The notes under the pieces were generated by a model that made no database searches, was not told where the DNA came from, and saw only the letters and a program-made list of their open reading frames with translations. Below, piece after piece: positions 36,702 through 46,042 of a DNA stretch of 52,362 bases. Numbering within the stretch: the stretch's first letter is position 1; every line of letters begins with the position of its first letter. Origin of the DNA: Arsukibacterium perlucidum DSM 18276 (GTDB lineage Bacteria > Pseudomonadota > Gammaproteobacteria > Enterobacterales > Alteromonadaceae); the NCBI RefSeq assembly GCF_000382165.1, contig NZ_KB907730.1:1-52362 (forward strand), given 5' to 3'. The position numbers were made by a program, and so were the translations under genes.

Positions 36702-38120
36702 CTAACCCAGCAAATGAGTGGCGCTACACACAATGAGTTTCATCGAACCACGCGTCATCGCTACATATAAATGCTGTGCACTCATCCCATCAGTATGCAA
36801 TACCACCGCAACTTCAGCCTCCAATCCCTTGAGTAGTAATGTGCTGCCAACTGCGCGATTTGGTAACGGCCGGCCTAGTAAACGATTGTCTTCCCTCACT
36901 CGTAATACAGCTTCAGCAAGTGGTATGTTGCCAGCCTCGGCAATTCGCAAAGCTTTGAGTACACCGTAAAGAATGGCTGGGCGATGAACCCGAACACCAG
37001 CCGTTTCGAGTAACGACGAGAGTAATAAAATTGCAGCCTTAACCGATGGAATGCGCTGGAATGACAAAGCATTACTCTCCACGATAGAGGGTGGGTTCTT
37101 CGCGGTTCCACGACTCAATGAGTCTAAACGCCGAGTTAATTCCGAGACACCGACATTAGTCATAACGCTTTGAGCGAACATCAGTAACTGCCCTAAAGCA
37201 TTTGGTGATAAGGCATCAAAACTGTTTCCGAACGAAATCATATCTTGAAGGTCGACAGCTTCAACTGTAGAAGCACCAGGCGTTTGGCTGGCAAAGTTCT
37301 GCTGAATTGCACGGTTACGACTATCAGCAATAATAAGCACACGCCCGTCAGCAATTGGCGATGCCGTTCGGGCAGCAGCCAACCGAAGAGAGTGCTCGTC
37401 CGATGATGTAGTCTTAATCCACGTGACATGTTCAGGAGGCCCAGTTAGTAAATCAATTGACTCACTTGCCATCAAGCGTCGTCGACACTCCAGAAGCCAT
37501 TGCCCAAACGATTCAGCGCCGGCATTTCGCCAGCGCCAAGGTGTGGTAAGTTCAGTAACGACAGGGAAATGCGCACAAACTTGTAAATTCCAATCCACCA
37601 ATGTATTGCCACGAAAACCGAAAATTGCCTGCATTGGGTCGCCCAGTACGCAGGTTGGCAGAATAAGAGAAAGAAAGTAGACAATATTATGCTGAGGCAC
37701 CGAGCAATCTTGATACTCATCGACAATGAGCTGTGCATAAGAAGCTTTTACAACTCCATTCACATGGCCAGTCTGTAGTAGTGCCCATGCTGCATCTCTA
37801 ATTGACGGGTAATCGCGAGCAGGTATGGAGAGTCTGAGAATATCTGGGTCATGAGCACTGCGAGCTGGGAAATTGGCAATCAACCGCATTGCCCAACCGT
37901 CAATCGTGTAGAGTCTATAGGCGCCGGTAGGCACTCTCGCACGCTCAAGCCGCCCACGTAGAGCTGCCACACCTGCATTTGTGTGGGTGAGAACTAGAAT
38001 AGGTTTATTGCCGCGGTGATTTGCCAAAGCTTTAGCAATCAACTGAGTTTTGCCACATCCAGCGGGGGCGGCAATCGCTCCACGTGTAACGGTAAGTAAG
38101 TTTACTTCACTGCTTTCCAT
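36702..38120 (-). CDS. gajB: Gabija-like UvrD/Rep helicase (GajB-like)
   Basis: A 472-residue superfamily 1 helicase (GajB is about 490). Motif I AAPAGCGKTQ lies near residues 17-26, motif II is LIVDEYQD, motif III is GDPMQAIFGFRG, and the C-terminal motifs KGLEAEVAVV and YVAMTRG (UvrD_C_2 type) are clear. It starts 14 bases inside the end of the OLD-nuclease gene, so the two are translated together. In Gabija, GajB is the helicase partner that senses DNA ends or intermediates and works with the GajA nuclease against phage. The pairing rather than the helicase itself supports the call. Confidence 0.75.
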   Translation of the reverse strand: MESSEVNLLTVTRGAIAAPAGCGKTQLIAKALANHRGNKPILVLTHTNAGVAALRGRLERARVPTGAYRLYTIDGWAMRLIANFPARSAHDPDILRLSIPARDYPSIRDAAWALLQTGHVNGVVKASYAQLIVDEYQDCSVPQHNIVYFLSLILPTCVLGDPMQAIFGFRGNTLVDWNLQVCAHFPVVTELTTPWRWRNAGAESFGQWLLECRRRLMASESIDLLTGPPEHVTWIKTTSSDEHSLRLAAARTASPIADGRVLIIADSRNRAIQQNFASQTPGASTVEAVDLQDMISFGNSFDALSPNALGQLLMFAQSVMTNVGVSELTRRLDSLSRGTAKNPPSIVESNALSFQRIPSVKAAILLLSSLLETAGVRVHRPAILYGVLKALRIAEAGNIPLAEAVLRVREDNRLLGRPLPNRAVGSTLLLKGLEAEVAVVLHTDGMSAQHLYVAMTRGSMKLIVCSATHLLG

Positions 38121-39837
38121 TGGCCGCCCATGTGAAGACTTGATTCACCATCCATGAAAAATTTGGGTCACACTTGTTGAGGTCCTTCGCAACAATCGTC
38201 CGCGCGACATGTTCCATCCAAGAAATTGACTTAAACCAGCCAGCCCTTCGGATTCGAGCCGCCTTTCCTAAATAACCTCTAGATGCTGCGGAAAGCGCTT
38301 TTGAACTCTGAACCTCATCCCAGACTGATTGTACTGTAATTGAGTTATTGGACGCCGTGCGCAAATGCTCGTGAATTACATCGCCATGAAGCTCGTCAGC
38401 GTAAACGATAAGTTGCTGGCACGCTTCTGGAGAGAGGCTTCCAAACAATTCGTCTTCCAATGCACGACCTTCTCGATACTTAACAACAGTCCCTCCTTTT
38501 TGTAGGAAGGCTTGTTCTATAGCATGTGTAGGTTTAACGTCATCATCACGGAAAACCATAACTCTGTATCCTAGAGACTGAAAAACGGCCGCACGAGCAT
38601 AGGGACGATCGGCCTCACCACCCCCGCTATCTATCAATGCAACGCTTTGCGCTGCCATAGAAACCGCACCTTGCTCCAGCCGATTCAAATCCAGTCCACG
38701 TAAGAGGCCAATTTCACTGGCGCCCTCACAGATGATCACTGAAGATGCCAAAAATGCTTCAGGAAAAAGTCTAATTGTACTTTGAGTATCGTTATCAACT
38801 CCTACTGTTCGTATTTCATGTCCGTTAGGACCACGACGAAGCACAAAGAGCTGTTTACCCGAAAGTTCTCTAAGTGCAACGGGAGAGTGGGTTGTCAGAA
38901 ATGCTTGAAGTGGCGCATCTTCTTTTGCCCCGAGAGAACTGAGGAAACGATTGATGCGATGCGGCTCCAGTCCATACTCCAGCTCGTCAGATAGCACTAT
39001 CGACGCACAATTAGCTGCTTTACGCTGCAAACCGGCAACAAGTAATCGTGTGGACCCGATACCCAGACTGCGAAGCGGAACTCCGCTTTCGCTGTGAAGA
39101 GAAATAGTTCCTCCGCTAAATGACACTGAATGAGAATCGAGCAGAGCTCTTGCTTTGGCACCAATGCCAACCCCCAGCTCCTGAGCCGTTGTGAAAACCA
39201 CCCCTAGAGCTTCAGCCAATTGTTTCTCTGCTTGGTCTCCAAAAGTACTACGGGCATCCCGAGCCGCTTTCACCAGAGCTAAAGATGCATCCGCTCGCTC
39301 TTCCGAAATTCGATTCAAAACCGAACCGCGTTGCCACGCCAGATTATAATCCGCAAGTGCACCGATCCGGGTCGGAGCTAGCGCCACACGATCCTTCCAG
39401 GTAAGGGACTTTACAATTTCTTGTTTGGCAGCGCGCTCTGAAAGTAAACTCCATGACGGTTCCAGGTCACTGCCAATAGTGAGATTTAGGCAAATGACAA
39501 CTTCTGAATCAACCGACGGTTCCGCTTCAATATTCCCGGTAGCTAAGTTATACCCATGTAAAAATAAACCGTAACTCTCTAGTGACATCAGGTTATCTTC
39601 CAACCCTCCCAGAGTCAGAGTTATGCTGATTGGGCTGGTAATATCCAAACCGAAAAAGTCAGCATCTGATATTTGGATGTTGCGGCGAGCCCCTAAACAT
39701 AGGTCTATAGCATCGAGCACTGTGGATTTGCCGCTATCACCTGTTCCGATAAGGCAATTAATTCCTGGTGATGGAAACCAAACAAGCTGTTTAATACCTC
39801 TGAAGTTAGCGATCTCAATTTTTCTTATTCTTGCCAT
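38107..39837 (-). CDS. gajA: Gabija-like OLD-family nuclease (GajA-like)
   Basis: A 576-residue protein (GajA about 578). An N-terminal ABC-type ATPase has Walker A GTGDSGKST (31-39), a signature-like region (GIGSTRLLVAGLQRK), Walker B IVLSDELEYGLEP and an H-loop (TTHSPVALREL). The C-terminal TOPRIM nuclease has E371 (IICEGASE), D403 (LIDSGGG) and the D431-D433 cluster (FRDDD). This is the OLD/GajA architecture, which nicks DNA when nucleotides are depleted. The ATG at 39837 has GAGGGG upstream; 13 further upstream codons are dropped. Its end overlaps the helicase gene by 14 bp, the gajAB arrangement. Confidence 0.75.
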   Translation of the reverse strand: MARIRKIEIANFRGIKQLVWFPSPGINCLIGTGDSGKSTVLDAIDLCLGARRNIQISDADFFGLDITSPISITLTLGGLEDNLMSLESYGLFLHGYNLATGNIEAEPSVDSEVVICLNLTIGSDLEPSWSLLSERAAKQEIVKSLTWKDRVALAPTRIGALADYNLAWQRGSVLNRISEERADASLALVKAARDARSTFGDQAEKQLAEALGVVFTTAQELGVGIGAKARALLDSHSVSFSGGTISLHSESGVPLRSLGIGSTRLLVAGLQRKAANCASIVLSDELEYGLEPHRINRFLSSLGAKEDAPLQAFLTTHSPVALRELSGKQLFVLRRGPNGHEIRTVGVDNDTQSTIRLFPEAFLASSVIICEGASEIGLLRGLDLNRLEQGAVSMAAQSVALIDSGGGEADRPYARAAVFQSLGYRVMVFRDDDVKPTHAIEQAFLQKGGTVVKYREGRALEDELFGSLSPEACQQLIVYADELHGDVIHEHLRTASNNSITVQSVWDEVQSSKALSAASRGYLGKAARIRRAGWFKSISWMEHVARTIVAKDLNKCDPNFSWMVNQVFTWAANGKQ

Positions 39838-39916
39838 AATTACCCCTCGACACGCTCTAGACAGTTGCAACTTCAATAATCACGCAAACAAGTACTGCTT
39901 CATGTACTGTTGAGAT

Positions 39917-40693
39917 TTATTTGTTGTTATTTTCATTCTTTTGATCGATTAAGATTGCACTCTCAAACCACTTTGGTAGTGAGGCTGAGGGCGAATTCAC
40001 AATTCGCTCTGGCAAATCTAACCAAAACTCAATCATTGCTTCAGAGAATTCATCAATATGTTCATCACTAACTCTTAAATTTGTGTGATCAAGATGTGTT
40101 ACATCAGAGAGTTGTCCACCAAAGCTGTCAAAGGGGTTGTGCAAATATTCAGGATAGTGCTGCTGAAGCTCGGCAAGAGATGTTCCATCACCGTGTTTAA
40201 AAACATTCACCACTAAGCGACAAGTATTTAGTTTCTGGAAGTAACTTTTGTCACGGATCTCCCACCCGAGAGCAGAAAATAGTTCAAATAGCTTCCCAAC
40301 GTCGACAGTCCATATTTTTGCCAAAACAATTTCACCTCGATACCAATGGCTAATTTCGTCATAAACCCACTTACGAAATTGCTTGTCCCACTCATGATAA
40401 ATGCCAGCGACTACGCTGAGACGAGTTCTCTCATGCATGTCGACAAGTAATTGGTAAAATTCAATTCCAACATCATTGGCACGCTCGTAGAAATCCGCAG
40501 GATCGTGTCTTTCAGGGTCAAAATTACACGACTGAGCTTCTAACCAATCCTCAGCAGCTTGATCAGCATCCTTATTAATATTATCGAACTGAGAGAGCAA
40601 TCGTCTGTGGGCTTGTTCAACATAAAATTTGTGACTGCGTATTATGGATTGCCGAAATGGTCCCCACATTTCAAACAAAGTTCGATTAGTCAT
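39917..40693 (-). CDS. uncharacterised helical protein in defence operon
   Basis: A 258-residue protein that I do not recognise. It is predicted to be almost entirely alpha-helical and rich in aromatic and charged residues, with no signal peptide or membrane helix. The segment TCRLVVNVFKHGDGTSLAEL has the R...N..KH look of HEPN-fold RNases, but the Arg-to-His spacing is longer than the usual Rx4-6H, so this is only a hint. The ATG at 40693 is preferred over a GTG at 40705 on spacing. It lies on the same strand just before GajA (about 80 bp), so it may be an accessory or a separate toxin-like defence gene. Confidence 0.65.
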   Translation of the reverse strand: MTNRTLFEMWGPFRQSIIRSHKFYVEQAHRRLLSQFDNINKDADQAAEDWLEAQSCNFDPERHDPADFYERANDVGIEFYQLLVDMHERTRLSVVAGIYHEWDKQFRKWVYDEISHWYRGEIVLAKIWTVDVGKLFELFSALGWEIRDKSYFQKLNTCRLVVNVFKHGDGTSLAELQQHYPEYLHNPFDSFGGQLSDVTHLDHTNLRVSDEHIDEFSEAMIEFWLDLPERIVNSPSASLPKWFESAILIDQKNENNNK

Positions 40694-40739
40694 ATCACAG
40701 TACACCTGATTATGTTTATGGGCGCAGGTGCGCCGAAAA

Positions 40740-41084
40740 TTAACGACGCTTTTTAGTTAAATCGTATTCCAACGATTCATCTGAAATAATGTTAGTTACT
40801 TTTCCATTTAATATTTGTTGATATTCAAAATCGCGCCCGGCTTTAGTGCCTAATCGTCTTTCCCACCACCTAATATCACTTAGCATTCTTGCTGCTTTTT
40901 CCCTCAACATCCTGGCATTACTTGATTCAGCTTTCAGAGAGCATTGAGGCGGATCGATACCTTGCAGCTGACAGTACAGTAAAGCAGAAGCGAGCCCCTC
41001 TTTTTTAATTAAATCAGAACAATGGTTTGCGTGTAGTGCTGCATGAGCTTGCTCCTGCTCAATTAGATATTCTAGTTCAGACAT
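40740..41084 (-). CDS. P2 gpA-like replication protein fragment
   Basis: A 114-residue protein. The second half (KAARMLSDIRWWERRL, then an E..ilnGkVtn..SDeS.eyd..KkR pattern) resembles the region of phage P2 replication endonuclease A (Phage_GPA) with its 'D.WW...L' and 'G.V.....Y.S' motifs. P2 A has about 760 residues, and none of the nicking (HUH/tyrosine) domain is here, so this is a short relic or a trimmed protein. The ATG at 41084 has GAAGGTG upstream; longer frames run into the ATPase gene. A GGCGCA/TGCGCC hairpin lies just past its stop. Confidence 0.5.
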   Translation of the reverse strand: MSELEYLIEQEQAHAALHANHCSDLIKKEGLASALLYCQLQGIDPPQCSLKAESSNARMLREKAARMLSDIRWWERRLGTKAGRDFEYQQILNGKVTNIISDESLEYDLTKKRR

Positions 41085-41118
41085 TTTCGACACCTTCTTT
41101 ATGTTTTCTGAATAGGAG

Positions 41119-43065
41119 TTACATGTCTCGCCAATCAGCAGGAACCAGTGCTGGTGGCTTCGTCCATGGTTCTTCAACCAGAGAATCTTGGAACCATTGC
41201 TCACGCAGATTCGCATGCTCAGTAATGATTAGTTGGAAGCCTGGAACGTCCTCCTGCGTAAATTTAAGTAACAATTCGAACAACCGACGCACCGCATTTA
41301 GATCGGCATCCCTCTCTGTGTTCAGTACTGAACCGTCGGCATCTTTGTATACCTGTTCAGACGGAAAGTAGACTTGAGTTGGTTGGTCGATCAGCATAAA
41401 GCGTGGAATTGGGCAATTGTTCTGCGCAGCAAATACATGCATGGCCAGCAAAGCCGACAAATGGTAGGCAAGATGGTTTTCACCGCCCCCAGTTCTGCTC
41501 ATTGGCACTGGGCGCTCAGGCCGATCAAAGATAATCGTTAACTGAGATAGGTTAAATCTTGCCGGATAAGGAGCAAACTCAGCGTTGAATTTCTTAATGT
41601 ACTGCGAGACTTGAGTTGAGATGCTGTTAAGGATCGAGTCGAGGCGTTCATTACTGTCGTCAGCGCCAATCTCCTCCTCGAGCTGTTTGACTTTATTGTT
41701 GAGGCGGCGGTTTTCGGCTTCTAGTTTTGCTATATCCTCATTTGGCAACAGTGTCTCTAAAAACAGACTGATACGGCCGACAACTCGCGCCGCAGCATTG
41801 TTCCGACTACCCATCTGGGCTATAACTTCGTTGGCGGCAATAGCCGCGCATAGCTCTGATTCTTTCAGCTGGATAAGGCTGACTATCTCGTCTACCTTAA
41901 CTCTTAACTCCGTCAAATAGGCCTCGAGTTTGGGACGTTGGCCAATTGCAACTTGCAATTCTTTGTCGAGGGATTCCAGCTCAGCGAGCAGAACTACTGC
42001 GATTGGGGACTCAAGCGCTAAGTTTTGTTCACTGAAAGGCCATTGCCAATCCCCACTGTCAGAGTTCCTTGGTAGTGCCTTGATCGAGGTAAGTCGGTTT
42101 ATTTGTTCAGCGGCTTCATTCTCATAACCACCTGCTCTTTTGGCAAATATCTGAGCGGCGTCGGTTCGCGCCTGAATATTTCTGCGATCTTGACGCAACT
42201 GAACAAGTTCCTCCTCCAAAATTGAAATACGACTGCTATCATCGCCCGGCACTATTTCGGGTATCCAGTTAAGAGCAGACCTGAATGCCTCGATAATGTC
42301 ATCAATATTAGAACTCACGAAGGAGCTCCTGATAATCCCTACTGCCTTAGCTTCCGAGTATAGGCTCAGTACTTGCTCATGCGACGAATCGACTAAGTCG
42401 TTGGCTTTCTCCAACTTTTTGTTACTTATTCTCAGGTCACGTTGGGCTATCCGTAACCTAGATTCCAACTCATAACGATTGCTCGAAGACACGCCTAGCA
42501 ATATCGGCAGAGTGTCTCGGATTGTCTGTGGCTGATATTGCTCGCTCTGCCGGTAGAAAAGTTGATCTTTATTCGCAACAAGCCCTTGCTTTTGAAACAG
42601 GTAATAGAGGGTGTGTTTAATGTTCGCCTCGAAACTATTACGGCTGTGTTCAACCGCAACCTGAGTTCGGTTCTCGGGAATGCCCAGTAGCCTAGATAAC
42701 AGTTCGACGACACCATCGTCATCAGTATTTACCATCAACTCATCGAATGCAGGCACCTGCAATTTAATACCCCGTCGAATCATTGCTGTACTGCAACTTG
42801 CACCTCCACTGTATGGTGTTGGCTTAGCAATTAGCACCTGTTCTCTATCGAACTGATAGATCACACTAAACCAGGCCACCTTGTCTCGGATAATGCCTTC
42901 CGGAACGTTAAACGATGAGCGCCCCATGCAATACTCTATGATCTCAGAAAGCGCTGATTTACCTGTGGAAGAGCGACCAGTTATAACATTAAGTCCATCT
43001 ACCTTAAAATTAAGGTCACGACGTTGGCCATCATGGCTGTATACATGGATAGAGCGAATCTTCAT
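41119..43065 (-). CDS. ABC-3C system ATPase (DUF3732)
   Basis: A 648-residue SMC-like ABC ATPase. N-terminal Walker A GRSSTGKSA (30-38), a central coiled coil (about 200-470, with LEAENRRLNNKVKQLEEEI), then a C-terminal signature-like SRTGGGENHLAYHL, Walker B FMLIDQPTQVYFP (DQP instead of DEP, usual in this family) and an H-loop LIITEHA. DUF3732 ATPases form the core of ABC-three-component (ABC-3C) conflict systems, where they are thought to sense invading nucleic acid and license an effector. The start overlaps the middle-component stop by 4 bp. Confidence 0.85.
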   Translation of the reverse strand: MKIRSIHVYSHDGQRRDLNFKVDGLNVITGRSSTGKSALSEIIEYCMGRSSFNVPEGIIRDKVAWFSVIYQFDREQVLIAKPTPYSGGASCSTAMIRRGIKLQVPAFDELMVNTDDDGVVELLSRLLGIPENRTQVAVEHSRNSFEANIKHTLYYLFQKQGLVANKDQLFYRQSEQYQPQTIRDTLPILLGVSSSNRYELESRLRIAQRDLRISNKKLEKANDLVDSSHEQVLSLYSEAKAVGIIRSSFVSSNIDDIIEAFRSALNWIPEIVPGDDSSRISILEEELVQLRQDRRNIQARTDAAQIFAKRAGGYENEAAEQINRLTSIKALPRNSDSGDWQWPFSEQNLALESPIAVVLLAELESLDKELQVAIGQRPKLEAYLTELRVKVDEIVSLIQLKESELCAAIAANEVIAQMGSRNNAAARVVGRISLFLETLLPNEDIAKLEAENRRLNNKVKQLEEEIGADDSNERLDSILNSISTQVSQYIKKFNAEFAPYPARFNLSQLTIIFDRPERPVPMSRTGGGENHLAYHLSALLAMHVFAAQNNCPIPRFMLIDQPTQVYFPSEQVYKDADGSVLNTERDADLNAVRRLFELLLKFTQEDVPGFQLIITEHANLREQWFQDSLVEEPWTKPPALVPADWRDM

Positions 43066-43550
43066 GGTCGAATTCCAAAAGTTGTATAAACAGTTGCTCG
43101 GTCAGCGATACGTGCGAATTCTTTTCCGATGATGCGTGCCACTTTCTGACAAGCGACACTCTCAGCAGTCCCGTCGACGGTCTTACGCACCATCTTGGGT
43201 ACCGTTTTAATACGGCCGTCTTCTGTGACAATGATGCACTTCTTTTCCATCAACAGCCCAAACGCTTCGAAAGCAAAGGGCATCATTTGTGTCACTCGAT
43301 CGGCTAAACCAACCATCATTTGTTGGTTTCTCTCCACAGTCTTGAGCAGATAGCTCCGAGGATTGCTGCCAAAAACCTCCCTTGAGTCCTTGTGCAGACA
43401 AAGCGGGAGTATCAGCAGTGTTAGGGAGAAAGGCATACCTCGGGTATCCTCTTCCTCGTAGCCGTGCAGCGCGCGGAACAAAACCAATCCACAGAATGCA
43501 GGGTTGAAAAGGTTGCGAATCTCAATCGGGCGCTGATCCCATCTCTTCAT
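43062..43550 (-). CDS. ABC-3C system middle component
   Basis: A 162-residue helical protein. It has the family opening RPIEIRNLFNPAFCGLVLF, then GMPFSLTLLILPLCLHKDSR, features of the ABC-3C middle-component proteins that bridge the ATPase and the effector. No catalytic motif is seen. Position between effector gene and ATPase gene, with 4-bp overlaps at both ends (43547-43550 and 43062-43065), is the canonical order. The particular MC subclass cannot be assigned by eye. Confidence 0.78.
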   Translation of the reverse strand: MKRWDQRPIEIRNLFNPAFCGLVLFRALHGYEEEDTRGMPFSLTLLILPLCLHKDSREVFGSNPRSYLLKTVERNQQMMVGLADRVTQMMPFAFEAFGLLMEKKCIIVTEDGRIKTVPKMVRKTVDGTAESVACQKVARIIGKEFARIADRATVYTTFGIRP

Positions 43551-44770
43551 GACTCAACTCCTAGCACCGTGCTCAGACGGTCAAGGAATTTTGGATGCCA
43601 GTAGACTCTTGGGCTCGGCGAACCATCAGCTAATATATGGAAACTACCTCGAAGTACATATGGCTCTGTCACCCGGGCACGGATACGCAGGGATTCAATG
43701 TTACCGGCCTCGAATTCAGCCCATGCATAGAGATTCGAACCCGCTTCACGCAGAGCTTCTTCAGGGCTATCGTTTTCTAGCTTTTCATATGCAAAATCCT
43801 TGAAACGTTCCCATTCATCAACTAAGCGATCCTCGTACTCTGCAACTTCACCCAATGCCAACAAGTTCTCTCTAGCCCAAGCCGATCGTTGTGAGAACGC
43901 TCGGTAGTAGTCCAAAATCGCATTCTTAATCCGCTTTGGAGTGATTCCTATTTCGCGTAATTGCGCGACAAACAGACGGGGGTCAGTATCAGTATTGATT
44001 TCTTCTGAAGGAGCCGTTCCTCGGAAGGTAATTGGTAAATTATCAGTCTTATATTCCTCTGCGATGTTTGAAAGCTTATCCGACAACTCATAACCGAAGA
44101 TTCCTTCCGGATTGGCACCAGTCAATTGATGGATCACTGCATCGGTCCACCATCCTTCCAGTCGCTCGAAAACAAACGGTCGATGCTCCCTGCGGATGCT
44201 CCTCATGTGTTTGTCTTTTATAAGTGCAGGTATGTCACTGATGCGTGGGCTACTATCAAGGATCAGGATACGTTCGAGGAAGTCCTGTTTTTCGAGACTG
44301 TTAAGCTCATTGAAAGCCTCTGCAATCGGCGTGATTAATTTTGATGCAGAAGTGACAAGCGCTGCATCCGCCAGCTCAGTCAGCGTCCTGATATCATCTG
44401 TGGTAACCGCCTGATGGGGAAGAAATCGAGTGAGAAACGAGTCAGATGACACTAAGCCCGTAGTGAATAAAAAGAATCGTAGATTCGATTTAGCACACCC
44501 ATCCCGTTTGTACCGAGCCAACCAAATATTGACTGACTTCCAGAAGTCAGTTGAGAGGTCAGTTAGTCTATCGTTGATCGCTTTATGTTTTAATGATGCT
44601 AACGACTTACCACCTTTATCATCGATGAAGTCGAGGTCGTCATCCTTCTCCAGATGTACCGCAGTATCCTCTGGATATTGAAGCAATTGTAATAGCGCGA
44701 GACGTATTTGATAAATGTACCCTAAGCCTTGTTCGCCAGCTGAAAATTTATCAGTGTTTTTTCCTGTCAT
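43547..44770 (-). CDS. ABC-3C effector with nuclease-like N-terminus
   Basis: A 407-residue protein. The N-terminal domain begins GYIYQIRLALLQLLQY and has VHLEKDDDLDF...SLASLKHK (E41, D43-45, D47, K61-K63), the look of a PD-(D/E)xK nuclease of the Cap4/DUF4297 kind. The roughly 220-residue C-terminal part is the helical ABC-3C C-terminal domain that docks with the middle component. First gene of the three-gene unit. Expected job: cut DNA when the ATPase is triggered. The catalytic assignment is inferred from motif shape only. Confidence 0.72.
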   Translation of the reverse strand: MTGKNTDKFSAGEQGLGYIYQIRLALLQLLQYPEDTAVHLEKDDDLDFIDDKGGKSLASLKHKAINDRLTDLSTDFWKSVNIWLARYKRDGCAKSNLRFFLFTTGLVSSDSFLTRFLPHQAVTTDDIRTLTELADAALVTSASKLITPIAEAFNELNSLEKQDFLERILILDSSPRISDIPALIKDKHMRSIRREHRPFVFERLEGWWTDAVIHQLTGANPEGIFGYELSDKLSNIAEEYKTDNLPITFRGTAPSEEINTDTDPRLFVAQLREIGITPKRIKNAILDYYRAFSQRSAWARENLLALGEVAEYEDRLVDEWERFKDFAYEKLENDSPEEALREAGSNLYAWAEFEAGNIESLRIRARVTEPYVLRGSFHILADGSPSPRVYWHPKFLDRLSTVLGVES

Positions 44771-45136
44771 CAGTTCAATCCCGCTGCGAGGTGAATGACG
44801 AAGAATAATAGCCGTTACCGGAACTTACTCTCCGATAACAACATTTTAGGCTTTCAGCAGATAATATATCTGAATTACGACAATAGACTGGAACTCCGTA
44901 TTCGCCCATTTCTTATCCCTATTATTAGCTTGGCAATTCCATTTAACTCGCATCCGCACACGGTCTGTCTGACCATTAAATGCATGCTGGAGATGATTGA
45001 ATAAAATCAACTATTTCATTACATTTGTCTAGTTCTTATTTTGGGTATGTTGCTAGCAAGCTGTATGCTAACCCTGTTCACACATTGCAATTGACTGAAT
45101 ACTTGTCAGAGTGAGGATAAAAGTAAGATTTAATAA
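44771..45136. other. gap between the ABC-3C operon and the resolvase gene
   Basis: 366 AT-rich bases with no convincing gene; a 69-codon plus-strand frame at 44795-45004 has no ribosome site and no family look. It must hold the minus-strand promoter of the ABC-3C/Gabija series and the resolvase transcript end. No clear terminator hairpin was seen. Confidence 0.4.
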
Positions 45137-45797
<661 letters not shown>

Positions 45798-46042
45798 CTA
45801 ATCGAGAACGGTGTAATTCAAAAAGTCCATTCTACTCGCTTTTATAGCGAAAATACCTTGGGTAGCAAGAATGTACAACTTGTTCAAATGTCTCTACAGG
45901 CAGCTATTGCATCCAGGTTGTCAAATTGCCAGTTAAGGTAAAATCTGATAGAAGATTTAGATCTTTTTTAGTTGTTTTCTTAGGGAATTTAAGCCCTAAT
46001 TTGGACACAACAAAAATTCACGGCCACCATAAGGACAAGAAA

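Noticed and set aside
44795..45004. 69-codon plus-strand frame between ABC-3C and resolvase
   Set aside because: No ribosome site or recognisable features, and it overlaps the probable promoter region of the minus-strand operon.
45926..46042. Upstream extension of the TerB gene by 39 codons
   Set aside because: The extension lacks a ribosome site and overlaps the probable promoter; the ATG at 46043 follows AAGGA and begins with a membrane helix.
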